From: Glacieibacterium sp964246975
GTDB taxonomy: Bacteria; Pseudomonadota; Alphaproteobacteria; Sphingomonadales; Sphingomonadaceae
Assembly (NCBI GenBank): GCA_964246975.1
Contig: CAXTSL010000049.1
Span: 1 to 22,285, forward strand
Direction of reading: 5' to 3'
DNA: 22,285 bases
Shown here in pieces: positions 13,503 through 21,807 of the stretch. How positions within the stretch are numbered: the stretch's first letter is position 1; each line of letters starts with the position of its first letter. The position numbers and the translations under genes were made by a program. The notes below the pieces were generated by a model. That model saw only the letters and a program-made list of their open reading frames with translations. It had not been told where the DNA came from and did not search any database.

Positions 13503-14633
13503 ATGCCCGCTGCCACCCGGATCATGATCTTCGTCTTCGACCTCTCGGCGACGGGGGTGGTGCGCAACGCGCTGGCCCTCGCTGCGGCGTTGGCGGTCGA
13601 GCATCGGGTCGAGGTCGTCACGTGCCGGACGGGCGACATGGCGCGCGCGTCGGAAGTGCCGGTGACGGTGCTGGGCGACGGCGGGCGGATCGGGCCGCTG
13701 ACGCTGGTCGGTCTCGGGCGCGCGCTGCGGCGGCATGTCCGGTCGAGCGCCCCGCACCTGGCGATCTCGGCGGGCAACCGTGGCCACCCGCTGTTCCTGT
13801 TCGCGCTGAAGGGATTGCGCGGCTTTCGGCGCATCTACCGCTTTTCGAACGACATCGATCACGCGCGCGGGACGCGTGGCAAGAACGGCCTGCTGCGGAT
13901 GGCGGATGCCGCGCAACTCGGCCTGCTGACCGCCGACGCCGACCGCATCGTGCTCGTCTCGTCGCACCTGCTCGGCGACCCGCGCCTTGCCGCGGCGGCG
14001 GCGCGGGGGCAGGCGGTGGTCATCGAGAACGGCGTCGATGTCGACCTCATCCGCGCGCGCGCCGCCGAACCCTGCCCGCACCCATTCGCCGCGCCTGACG
14101 CCCCGCCGTTCGTGCTGGCGATGGGGCGCTTTGCCGAACAGAAGAATTTTGCGACACTGATTGATGCGGTGGCGCTGGCCAATGCGTCGCAACCGCTCGC
14201 GCTTGTCATTCTGGGCGGCGGCACTGAGGCGGCGTGGGACAACCTTATCGCGCGTGCCGACGCAAAGGGCTTGCCGAGTTTCGACCTGCCCGGCGTCGTC
14301 GACAACCCGTTTCCATGCCTCGCCGCCGCCGGGGCGTTCGCGCTGCCGTCGTGGTGGGAGGGGGCGTCGAACGCGCTGCTCGAGGCGCTGGCGTGCGGCA
14401 CGCCAGCGGTCGCGTCGCCGACGGCAGGCAACGCTGCGAGCGTCCTCGATGGCGGCAGGTACGGGCTGCTCGCCGATCCCGCCGACGCCGCCGCATGGGC
14501 CACCGCATTGTTGCGCCAGACAAGCCCGCAGCGCGTGCTGCCCGGCGACCGCGCCGACGCCTATCGCCTCGACCGCACCCTCGACGCCTGGCGCGCGCTC
14601 GTCGCCGGGGAACTCAGCGACGTGTCGAGATAG
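13503..14633 (+). CDS. Glycosyltransferase family 4 protein
   Basis: This 376-aa GT-B fold enzyme would transfer a sugar from an activated nucleotide donor to an acceptor at the inner membrane surface, for example in polysaccharide or glycolipid assembly. The N-terminal Rossmann-like half starts with RIMIFVFDLSATGVVRNALALA; the interdomain segment is IENGVDVDLI; the donor-binding half has FVLAMGRFAEQKNFATLIDA and the GT4 EX7E motif in EGASNALLEALACGTPAV. The ATG at 13503 was preferred because it gives the shortest lead to the first strand; an ATG seven codons later is also possible and neither has a good Shine-Dalgarno site. The C-terminal 24 codons overlap the convergent peptidase gene. No other glycan genes are nearby, so the product is unknown. 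Confidence 0.92.
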   Translation: MPAATRIMIFVFDLSATGVVRNALALAAALAVEHRVEVVTCRTGDMARASEVPVTVLGDGGRIGPLTLVGLGRALRRHVRSSAPHLAISAGNRGHPLFLFALKGLRGFRRIYRFSNDIDHARGTRGKNGLLRMADAAQLGLLTADADRIVLVSSHLLGDPRLAAAAARGQAVVIENGVDVDLIRARAAEPCPHPFAAPDAPPFVLAMGRFAEQKNFATLIDAVALANASQPLALVILGGGTEAAWDNLIARADAKGLPSFDLPGVVDNPFPCLAAAGAFALPSWWEGASNALLEALACGTPAVASPTAGNAASVLDGGRYGLLADPADAAAWATALLRQTSPQRVLPGDRADAYRLDRTLDAWRALVAGELSDVSR

Positions 14634-16678
14634 GCCATGATCAGCGCGGCGCGGAAGGCGTCCTGCGCGCGGTCGGCCCCCGCCGCATGGCCGCCCTCCA
14701 GCGCCTCGTTGTAGTAAAACCGGTGCCCGAGGTCGCCGAGCCGCGCCGCGAACTTGCGCGCATGGCCGGGGTGGACGCGGTCGTCCTTGGTCGAGGTGTA
14801 GATGAACGGCACCGGATAGCGCACCCCGGCCTCGAGGTTATGGTACGGCGAGTAGGCCTTGATGAAATCCCAGTCGGCGGGCACGTCAGGGTCGCCGTAC
14901 TCGCCCATCCACGATGCCCCCGCGAGGAGGTGCGAATAGCGCTGCATGTCGATCAGCGGCGAGCCCATCACCACCGCACCGTAGAGATCGGGGCGCTGCT
15001 CCATCGCGACGCCGACCAGCAGCCCGCCGTTCGAGCGACCCGAGATGGCGATGCGCCGGGGCGCGCTGACGCCGGTGGCGATCAGATCCCCGGCGACGGC
15101 GTGGAGGTCGTCGAAGACATTCTGGCGCTTCTCACGCAGTCCCGCGTCGTGCCACGCCGGGCCGTATTCGCCGCCGCCGCGCAGGTTCGCCAGCACGAAT
15201 GCCCCGCCCTGTTCGACGAAGAACAGCGCCACCGGGCCGGCGCGGTAGGGCTGATCGACGAGATAGGTCGGCGTCTGGGCGTTCCTGAACCCGCCATAGG
15301 CATGGATCAGCGCGCGCCCCGGGCCGCGCGTGCCCGCCTTGCGAACGAGGAAATAGGGCACGCGCGTGCCGTCCTTCGAGGTCGCGAAGCGCTGCACGAC
15401 GGTCATCCGCGACGCGTCGAAGCGCGCCAGCAGCGACTGGACGACCGTCGGCGGCGCACCGGGCGCGATCGCGTACAGCGTCGGCGGGGTCAGCATGCCC
15501 TCGACGGTCGCGAACGCCAGTTCGCGCGACGCGGCGGCAGCGTCGAGGTGGACAGTGGTGTTGGCGGCGAGCGGCGTCGGCGTCGCGCGCCATTCGCCCG
15601 TCGGCAGCCGCCGGACCGCGACGAGCTTGCCCGAGACATCGTCGAGCAGTTTGAGCCAGACCAGCGCGTGGCCCGCCGCGACCTGCTCGATCGCCTGATG
15701 CGCGTTGGGCACGAAGACGGTCTCGACGCTCGCGTCGCGCCCGGCGATCACGTCGTCGATGCGGTAGGCGACGACCGCCCCTGCGGGGTGCCCACGCCAC
15801 GCGCTCTGCAGCTTGGCGATAGCACGCCCATCGAGCACGTCCTCGATCGCCGCGTCGGTCGGCAGCGGCGACCGCACGAGATGCCCGTCGGGGGCGATGT
15901 GGCTGATCTCGCTGTGGTAGAAGTCGACGCCGCGCACCAGCAGCGGCCAGCTTCGCCCGCCGTCAACGAAGACCTGCGTCGCGACGCGCACGTCGGTTAC
16001 CGCGCCTTCGGCGACCGGTGTCGCGGTGCCCAGCGGCAGCCCACGCGCCCAGCGCTTGACGACGCGCGGATAGCCCGACGCGGTCAGGCTGCCCGCGCCA
16101 TAGTCGGTCGCGACGTACAGCGCGTCGGGCCCGGCCCAGTCGACATCGCTCTTGGCATTGGGCAGCACGAAGCCGTCGGCGACGAAGGCCGCGCGCGCGA
16201 CATCGAACTCGCGGCGCACCACCGCGTCGGTGCCGCCGTCGGCGAGCGCCACCATGCAGCGGTCGTAGGCGGGGGCACGGCAGGTCGCACCCTTCCACAC
16301 CCAACTCTTGCCCTCGGCCTTGCCCAGCGCGTCGATATCGATCAGCACGCGCCACTGCGGCTTGCCGGCGGTGAAGCCGGCGAGCGCGGCGGCCCGCCAC
16401 AGGCCGCGCCGGTGCGCCTGGTCGCGCCACAGGTTGAACACGGTGTCGCCGAGCACCGCGTCGGGGGTCGCGATGCGCGCGTCGTCGTCGAGCAGCGTCC
16501 GGGCACGGTCCTGGTTGGCGGCGAAACCCGGCGTCCGGGTCAGCCCGTCGAGCGTCGCCGCATTCCACGCCTTGACCTGCGCGCTCGCGCGCGCGCCCCC
16601 GACCTCTTCAAGATAGGCATTGGGATCGGGCGCGCTCGCAGTTGCAACGAGAAGGGCGGTGACAAGCAGATGGACCAT
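14561..16678 (-). CDS. Secreted prolyl oligopeptidase family serine peptidase (S9A), paralog 2
   Basis: This 705-aa peptidase has a short signal peptide (MVHLLVTALLVATASA), a long beta-propeller region and an alpha/beta-hydrolase domain with Ser549 in SGRSNGG, Asp in STKDDRVHPGH and His in EGGHAAGAD. YGGFRNAQTP and NLRGGGEYGPAWHDAGL are family landmarks. Nucleophile context GRSNGG differs from GGSNGG of paralog 1, and the His loop is GGHAAG rather than AGHGSG, so the two belong to different subgroups, probably with different substrates. The stop at 14561 gives a basic tail (ATSARQASRVRSRR) past the usual end of the domain, and this tail is encoded antisense to the glycosyltransferase 3' end. 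GCTAAAG lies about 10-16 bases upstream of the ATG. Confidence 0.94.
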   Translation of the reverse strand: MVHLLVTALLVATASAPDPNAYLEEVGGARASAQVKAWNAATLDGLTRTPGFAANQDRARTLLDDDARIATPDAVLGDTVFNLWRDQAHRRGLWRAAALAGFTAGKPQWRVLIDIDALGKAEGKSWVWKGATCRAPAYDRCMVALADGGTDAVVRREFDVARAAFVADGFVLPNAKSDVDWAGPDALYVATDYGAGSLTASGYPRVVKRWARGLPLGTATPVAEGAVTDVRVATQVFVDGGRSWPLLVRGVDFYHSEISHIAPDGHLVRSPLPTDAAIEDVLDGRAIAKLQSAWRGHPAGAVVAYRIDDVIAGRDASVETVFVPNAHQAIEQVAAGHALVWLKLLDDVSGKLVAVRRLPTGEWRATPTPLAANTTVHLDAAAASRELAFATVEGMLTPPTLYAIAPGAPPTVVQSLLARFDASRMTVVQRFATSKDGTRVPYFLVRKAGTRGPGRALIHAYGGFRNAQTPTYLVDQPYRAGPVALFFVEQGGAFVLANLRGGGEYGPAWHDAGLREKRQNVFDDLHAVAGDLIATGVSAPRRIAISGRSNGGLLVGVAMEQRPDLYGAVVMGSPLIDMQRYSHLLAGASWMGEYGDPDVPADWDFIKAYSPYHNLEAGVRYPVPFIYTSTKDDRVHPGHARKFAARLGDLGHRFYYNEALEGGHAAGADRAQDAFRAALIMAYLDTSLSSPATSARQASRVRSRR

Positions 16679-16738
16679 GCGACGAGCTTTAGCGACCAGA
16701 ATACGCTTCGCCCACCGCCGAAAGCGCAGGGAGCGCGC

Positions 16739-18376
16739 CTAGCGACGCGCGGGCGGCGGTCCCCGGCGCGGGGACGGCGGGCGGCGCGCGGGTTCGGGGC
16801 GGTCGCCTGCCGCCTCGATGATGACGCTCGGGTCGCCGTCGTCGGTGCGCTTCAACGCCGCGACGAAGCGCGTCGCGAGATCGCGCGGGATCTCGAAGCG
16901 CGTCTCGCGGTCGAAGATGCGGATCGCACCGATATCCTTACGTGTCAGGTGGCCGCGACGGCAGAGGTACGGCAGCAGCCAGCGCGGGTCGGCGTTGTTG
17001 ACGCGGCCGGTGTTGACGCGGAACCACACCGCGTCCTCGAAGCCTTGGCGCGGCCCGGCCTCGGGGCGCAGATCGGGCTGCCCCGCGTCGCTGAGATCCT
17101 CGGGGGCGGGCAGGCGCGCACGGTGGAGGCGGAGCAGCGCGGCGGCGACGCTGACCGGGTCCTTCGTCGCCAGCAGCGCCTCGGCGGCGGCGGTGTCGTC
17201 GCCCGCGTCGCCGATCTCGTCCATCAGCCGCGCCTCGTCGCGCGCGGCGATCTTGGCGGCGCTTGGCACGTCTTCCCACGTCGCGCGGATATTGGCCTCG
17301 CGCAGCATCCCCTCGGCGCGGCGGCGCTTGGGATAGGGGACGAGGATGACGCAGACCCCCTTCTTGCCGGCGCGGCCGGTGCGGCCTGAGCGGTGCTGGA
17401 GGACTTCAGCGTCGTGCGGCAGCTCGGCGTGAATCACCAGCCCGAGGTCGGGGAGGTCAAGACCGCGCGCCGCGACATCGGTGGCGACGCAGACGCGCGC
17501 GCGGCGGTCGCGGAGCGCCTGCAACGCGTGGGTGCGCTCGGACTGGCTGAGTTCGCCCGACAGCGCGACGGCGGCGAAACCGCGCTCCGCCAGACTGGCG
17601 TGGAGGCGGCGGACGCCCTCGCGGGTGGCGGCGAAGACCATCGCTGCACCCGCCTCGTGGAAGCGCAGCACGTTGACGACGGCAGCTTCGAGGTCGTTGG
17701 GGGCGACGCGGACGGCGCGATAATCGATGTCGCCGTGGGCCTCGGCGGCACTGCCGACCTGCAGCCGCTCGGCGTTGCGCTGGTAGCGCTTGGCGAGCGC
17801 CTGGATCGGCTTGGGCAACGTCGCCGAGAACAGCAGGGTGCGGCGTTCGGTGGGCACCTGATCGAGGATTTCCTCGAGATCGTCGCGGAACCCGAGGTCG
17901 AGCATCTCGTCGGCTTCGTCGAGGACGACGGCGCGCAGGTCGACGGTGGCGAGGTTGCCGCGCTCGAGGTGGTCACGCAGGCGTCCCGGGGTGCCGACCA
18001 CGATATGCGCGCCGCGCGACAGCGTGCGGCTCTCCTCACGGACGTTCATGCCGCCGACGCAGGTCGCGACGACGCCGCCCGCGCCGGCGAACAGCCATTC
18101 GAGCTCGCGCGCCACCTGCAGCGCCAGTTCGCGCGTCGGCGCGATGATCAGCGCGAGCGGGGCAGCGGCACGCCCGAAGCGTTCGGACTCGCCGAGCAGC
18201 GGGGTCGCCAGGGCAAAGCCGTAAGCAACGGTCTTGCCGCTGCCGGTCTGCGCCGAGACGATGAGGTCGCGGCCCGGGTCGGCGGCGAGGACGGCGGCCT
18301 GGACGGGGGTCGGGGCGTCATAGCCACGCGCGGCGAGCGCGCCGGCGAGCGCAGGGTGCGTGCTGGAAAAGGGCAT
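16739..18376 (-). CDS. DEAD-box ATP-dependent RNA helicase with DbpA-type RNA-binding domain
   Basis: This 545-aa helicase would unwind short RNA duplexes during ribosome assembly, RNA decay or cold adaptation. Motifs in order: Q-motif region YDAPTPVQ, AQTGSGKT (I), PTRELA (Ia), VVGTPGRL (Ib), DEAD (II), SAT (III), then ARGLDLPDL (V) and HRSGRTGRAG (VI) in the second RecA domain. After a helical linker, about residues 445-520 (VNTGRVNNADPRWLLPYLCRRGHLTRKDIG...) match the DbpA RNA-binding fold, and the last residues are a Pro/Arg-rich tail. The start MPFSSTHPALAGALAARGY is the normal N-terminus; open frame upstream runs into the divergent cvpA gene. It resembles DeaD/CsdA or DbpA; which one cannot be settled here. 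Confidence 0.95.
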   Translation of the reverse strand: MPFSSTHPALAGALAARGYDAPTPVQAAVLAADPGRDLIVSAQTGSGKTVAYGFALATPLLGESERFGRAAAPLALIIAPTRELALQVARELEWLFAGAGGVVATCVGGMNVREESRTLSRGAHIVVGTPGRLRDHLERGNLATVDLRAVVLDEADEMLDLGFRDDLEEILDQVPTERRTLLFSATLPKPIQALAKRYQRNAERLQVGSAAEAHGDIDYRAVRVAPNDLEAAVVNVLRFHEAGAAMVFAATREGVRRLHASLAERGFAAVALSGELSQSERTHALQALRDRRARVCVATDVAARGLDLPDLGLVIHAELPHDAEVLQHRSGRTGRAGKKGVCVILVPYPKRRRAEGMLREANIRATWEDVPSAAKIAARDEARLMDEIGDAGDDTAAAEALLATKDPVSVAAALLRLHRARLPAPEDLSDAGQPDLRPEAGPRQGFEDAVWFRVNTGRVNNADPRWLLPYLCRRGHLTRKDIGAIRIFDRETRFEIPRDLATRFVAALKRTDDGDPSVIIEAAGDRPEPARRPPSPRRGPPPARR

Positions 18377-18497
18377 GCATGGCAGATAGGCGTCGAATGG
18401 GGCAGGGACAAGGCGAGGGGCGAGGCGAGCGCTGCCCCATCGCCGTCCGGTGCGCCGCCCTTGCCCCCGCCGCCGCGAACGCCCTAAACGAGCGGCG

Positions 18498-19088
18498 ATG
18501 ACCGCGCTCACCGCTTTCGACATCGTCGTGCTGCTGCTGATCGCGTTCGGCGCGCTGGCGGGGCTGGCGCGCGGTTTCGTCACCGAGGTGCTGTCGCTGC
18601 TCGCGTGGGTCGCGGCGATTTTCGCGGTGCGGCTGTTCTATCCCGCTGGCAAAATCCTCGCGACGAAGCTGACGGGGACCGAGAGCGGCGGGGCGATCCT
18701 CGCGTTCGTGCTGATCTTCGCGTTGACCTTCGTGATCTTCAAGGGCGTCGCGGGTGCGTTGGGGGCGCGGACGCGCAATTCGATCGTCGGGCCGCTCGAC
18801 CGCGTGCTGGGCTTTGGTTTCGGGGCGTTCAAGGGGCTGCTCGGCGCGGCGGTGCTGTTCCTGCTCGGCACCATGGTGTTCGATGTGCTCGACCCCGACA
18901 ATCCGCGCCCCGAATGGCTGCGCGCCGCGCGCACCGCGCCGCTGGTCGAGGCGACGAGCAAGGCGATGGTCGATTTCGTCGAGACGCGGCGGCACCGCAA
19001 GGACGCCAGCCCCGACACCGCAGCGTCCGAACAGCGCGGTGCGTTCGACCGCCTGCTCGAGGCGGCGCGCGAGAAGCCGCCGAAGTGA
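18498..19088 (+). CDS. cvpA: CvpA family membrane protein
   Basis: This 196-aa inner-membrane protein has four hydrophobic helices: TAFDIVVLLLIAFGALAGLA (near the N-terminus), VTEVLSLLAWVAAIFAVRLF, AILAFVLIFALTFVIFKG and FGAFKGLLGAAVLFLLGT, with a soluble C-terminal tail. The glycine-rich RGF turn between helices 1 and 2 and DRVLGFGFGAFKG before helix 4 are typical of CvpA, named for a role in colicin V production but involved more widely in envelope function. The ATG at 18498 has CCTAAAC about ten bases upstream and no Shine-Dalgarno site. The TGA overlaps the GTG of cysS, implying translational coupling. CvpA genes more often lie beside purF, so the cysS link is a local arrangement. Confidence 0.93.
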   Translation: MTALTAFDIVVLLLIAFGALAGLARGFVTEVLSLLAWVAAIFAVRLFYPAGKILATKLTGTESGGAILAFVLIFALTFVIFKGVAGALGARTRNSIVGPLDRVLGFGFGAFKGLLGAAVLFLLGTMVFDVLDPDNPRPEWLRAARTAPLVEATSKAMVDFVETRRHRKDASPDTAASEQRGAFDRLLEAAREKPPK

Positions 19089-20437
19089 CCCTGCGTCTCT
19101 ACAACACGCTGACCCGCCGCAAGGAGGACTTCGTGCCGCGCGAAGCCGACCGCGTGACGATGTATGTCTGCGGCCCGACGGTCTATAACCGTGCGCACAT
19201 CGGCAACGCCCGCCCCGCCGTGGTCTTCGACGTGCTGCGCCGCGTGCTGCGCCACACCTACCCCGAGCGGCAGGTCGTCTATGCGCGCAACATCACCGAT
19301 ATCGACGACAAGATCATCGCGGCCGCCGCTTCCGAAGGCGTGGCGATCGGCGAGGTGACGGCGCGCTATGCCGAGCACTACCGTACCGACATGGGCGCGC
19401 TCGGCGTCGCGGCTCCCGACATCGAACCCCACGCCACCGCCTTCGTCGAGGGGCCGGGTGGCATGGTCGCGATGATCGGCGCGTTGATCGCGCGCGGCGT
19501 CGCCTATGCGGCCGAGGGCCATGTGCTGTTCGATGTCGCGGCGTTCCCCGACTACGGCAGGCTGTCGGGCCGTCGCCTCGACGAGATGATCGCGGGTGCC
19601 CGTGTCGAGGTCGCGCCGTACAAGCGCGGGAGCGCCGACTTCGTGCTGTGGAAGCCGAGCGCCCACGACCAGCCGGGGTGGGACTCCCCCTGGGGGCGCG
19701 GGCGGCCGGGGTGGCATATCGAATGCTCGGCGATGATCCGCGCGGTGCTGGGCGAGACCATCGACATCCACGGCGGCGGGCTCGACCTGATCTTTCCGCA
19801 CCACGAGAACGAGCTGGCGCAGAGCGTGTGCGCCAACCACGGCGCGCCGCTGGCGCAGGTCTGGATGCACAACGGCTTCCTGAGCATGGGAGCCGAGAAA
19901 ATGTCGAAGTCGCTCGGCAATGTCGCGCTGGTGGGCGACCTGCTGGCGGCGGGATGGTCGGGCGAAGTGCTGCGGCTGGCGCTGCTCAGCGCCCACTACC
20001 GGCAGCCGCTGGCGTGGACCGAGGGGCTGCTGGAGCAGACCAGGGCGACGCTCGATCGCTGGCAGGGCTTCCTGCGGCGTTCGGACGAAACCGCCGATGC
20101 GGTGCCGGAGCGCGTCGTCGCGGCGCTGTCGGACGACCTCAACACGCCCGAGGTGGTCGCGGCGATCGCACGCCTGTCGCGGCTCGACGATGTCGGCGGC
20201 ATGCGCGCGGCGATGGCGATGCTGGGGCTGCTCGAGCCGACAGGCGGTGGCGGCAGTCCGGGATCGGCGGTCGATCCAGCCGATGCCGCGCTCGACGCGC
20301 TCGTCGCCGCGCGCACCGCCGCGCGCGCGCGCAGGGACTTTGCCGAATCCGACCGGATCCGCGACGACCTCGCGGCGCGAGGCATAGTGCTGGAGGACGG
20401 GCCGCAGGGGACGCGCTGGCGGCGGGTCCAGGCGTAA
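19085..20437 (+). CDS. cysS: Cysteinyl-tRNA synthetase
   Basis: This 450-aa class I aminoacyl-tRNA synthetase charges tRNA-Cys. The N-terminal segment LRLYNTLTRRKEDF is standard, followed by VCGPTVYNRAHIGNAR, which holds the first zinc Cys and the HIGH-type motif HIGN. The zinc site continues in WHIECSAM and in FPHHENELAQS, and the KMSKS loop is present in GAEKMSKSLGN. The C-terminal DALVAARTAARARRDFAESDRIRDDL is the tRNA-binding domain ending RWRRV. The start chosen is GTG at 19085, which gives the family's normal N-terminus and overlaps the cvpA stop. Length is close to the usual 460. Identification is firm. Confidence 0.97.
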   Translation: MTLRLYNTLTRRKEDFVPREADRVTMYVCGPTVYNRAHIGNARPAVVFDVLRRVLRHTYPERQVVYARNITDIDDKIIAAAASEGVAIGEVTARYAEHYRTDMGALGVAAPDIEPHATAFVEGPGGMVAMIGALIARGVAYAAEGHVLFDVAAFPDYGRLSGRRLDEMIAGARVEVAPYKRGSADFVLWKPSAHDQPGWDSPWGRGRPGWHIECSAMIRAVLGETIDIHGGGLDLIFPHHENELAQSVCANHGAPLAQVWMHNGFLSMGAEKMSKSLGNVALVGDLLAAGWSGEVLRLALLSAHYRQPLAWTEGLLEQTRATLDRWQGFLRRSDETADAVPERVVAALSDDLNTPEVVAAIARLSRLDDVGGMRAAMAMLGLLEPTGGGGSPGSAVDPADAALDALVAARTAARARRDFAESDRIRDDLAARGIVLEDGPQGTRWRRVQA

Positions 20438-20507
20438 TCCTGCCCGCCGCTGGGCGCGGCCCACATGCCGCATGGTCCGGCGCACGTATCGCGCCTAGAA
20501 GCTGCCG

Positions 20508-21794
20508 ATGACCCCGTCGCCCTCGCTGGTCGCCGCCGCGCTCGAGCGGCCGGGCGTGCGCGTGCGGACGCTGGTGACGCTGCGCTGGATCGCCATCGCC
20601 GGGCAGTGCGCGACGCTCGTCTTCGTCGGGCTGTACCTGCGCTTTCCGCTGCAATGGCCGTCGCTGGTCGCAGCGGTCGCGGCGGCGGCGGTGCTCAATC
20701 TTGGGCTGGCGACGCTGTATCCGCGCAACGCGCGCCTCGAGAACAATGCGGTGCTGCTGCATCTTGCCTTCGATCTCGTCCAGGCCGGCGTGCTGCTGTT
20801 CCTCACCGGCGGCATCGCCAATCCGTTCGCGGTGTTGATGGTGGTGCCGGTGACGATCTCGGCGACGTTGCTGCCGGCGCGCGCGATGTTGGGGCTGCTG
20901 GCGCTGGCGGGCGGCATCCTGTTCGTGCTGTGGCACTGGGCGACGCCGCTGCCGTGGGCGGGGCCGCCGCCGAGCCTGCCGCTGCTCTACAAGTTCGGGG
21001 CAGTCGTCGCGGTGGTCATCGGCGCGACCTTTCTCGGCGGCTATGTCTGGCTGGTGTCGGCCGAATCGCGCGCCCGCGCCCGCGCGCTGATCGCCACCGA
21101 GGCGGCGCTCGATCGCGAAGCGCGGATGGCGGCGCTCGGCGCGCTCGCGGCGGCGGCGGCGCACGAGCTTGGCGGGCCGCTCGGCACGATCATGCTGATC
21201 GCCCACGACCTGTGCGAGGCGCTCGGCGACGATCCCGTCCACGGCAAGGACGTCCGCCTGCTCGATGCCGAGGCGACGCGCAGCCGCAACATCCTCGTCG
21301 GCATCGCGCGCCGCGCCGAGGCCGAGGAGCCGATGCCGCGTCTGCCGCTCGATGCGATCCTGCACGAGGTCGTCGCGGCGCAGGGCCCGGCGCGGGTCCC
21401 CGTCCACGTCAGGACCGGCGGGCCGTTGCCGATCGTCCGCCGCACGCCCGAACTCCTGCATGGCCTCGCCAACCTCGTCGACAATGCCGTGCGCCACGCC
21501 GGCTCGGCGGTCGAGCTGGCGGCGAGCGCCGACCGCAAGTCGGTCGCGGTGTCGGTCCGCGACGACGGGCCGGGGTTCCCGCCCGCGCTGCTACCGCGTC
21601 TCGGCGAGCCCAATCTCGGGCCGTCGCGCTCGACCTCAGGGGGCACGGGGCTCGGCATCTTCATCGCGACGACGCTGATCGAGCGCACCGGCGGACACCT
21701 GAGCTTCGACAATTTGCCCGGCGGCGGCGCGCGGGTCGACGCGCGCTGGCCACGCGCCCATATCGAAAGCCCCGTCGCGGGGGCGGACGCTTGA
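20508..21794 (+). CDS. regB: RegB/PrrB/ActS family redox-type sensor histidine kinase (Cys-to-Ser variant)
   Basis: This 428-aa membrane sensor kinase would control redox-dependent energy genes through the adjacent RegA. Six hydrophobic helices occupy residues 20-185. The quinone-site motif GGIANPF (101-107) matches the family GGxxNPF. The H-box AAAAHELGGPLGTI carries phospho-accepting His219. The ATP domain shows LVDNAVRHA (N box), RDDGPGFP (G1) and GGTGLGIFIATTL (G2). At 40 residues after the His, where R. capsulatus RegB has redox-active Cys265 (His225), this protein has Ser259 in TRSRNIL (AGC at 21282-21284). The only nearby Cys is 17 residues after the His. A CCTAGA box lies about ten bases before the ATG. 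Thirteen bases separate it from regA. Confidence 0.94.
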   Translation: MTPSPSLVAAALERPGVRVRTLVTLRWIAIAGQCATLVFVGLYLRFPLQWPSLVAAVAAAAVLNLGLATLYPRNARLENNAVLLHLAFDLVQAGVLLFLTGGIANPFAVLMVVPVTISATLLPARAMLGLLALAGGILFVLWHWATPLPWAGPPPSLPLLYKFGAVVAVVIGATFLGGYVWLVSAESRARARALIATEAALDREARMAALGALAAAAAHELGGPLGTIMLIAHDLCEALGDDPVHGKDVRLLDAEATRSRNILVGIARRAEAEEPMPRLPLDAILHEVVAAQGPARVPVHVRTGGPLPIVRRTPELLHGLANLVDNAVRHAGSAVELAASADRKSVAVSVRDDGPGFPPALLPRLGEPNLGPSRSTSGGTGLGIFIATTLIERTGGHLSFDNLPGGGARVDARWPRAHIESPVAGADA

Positions 21795-21807
21795 AGGAGT
21801 AGGAAAC

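Noticed and set aside
14386..14408. Perfect 11-bp inverted repeat (CGCTGGCGTGC/GCACGCCAGCG) similar in core to the double palindrome
   Set aside because: It encodes the conserved GT4 stretch EALACGTPAV, so symmetry is explained by codon use; kept only as a curiosity.
14234..17389. 1051-codon open frame antisense to the second peptidase and helicase
   Set aside because: Crosses two well-supported genes and an intergenic gap on the other strand, with no recognisable motif; a shadow frame.
18638..20485. 615-codon minus-strand frame across cvpA and cysS
   Set aside because: Antisense to two confident genes, low-complexity basic composition and no start signal.
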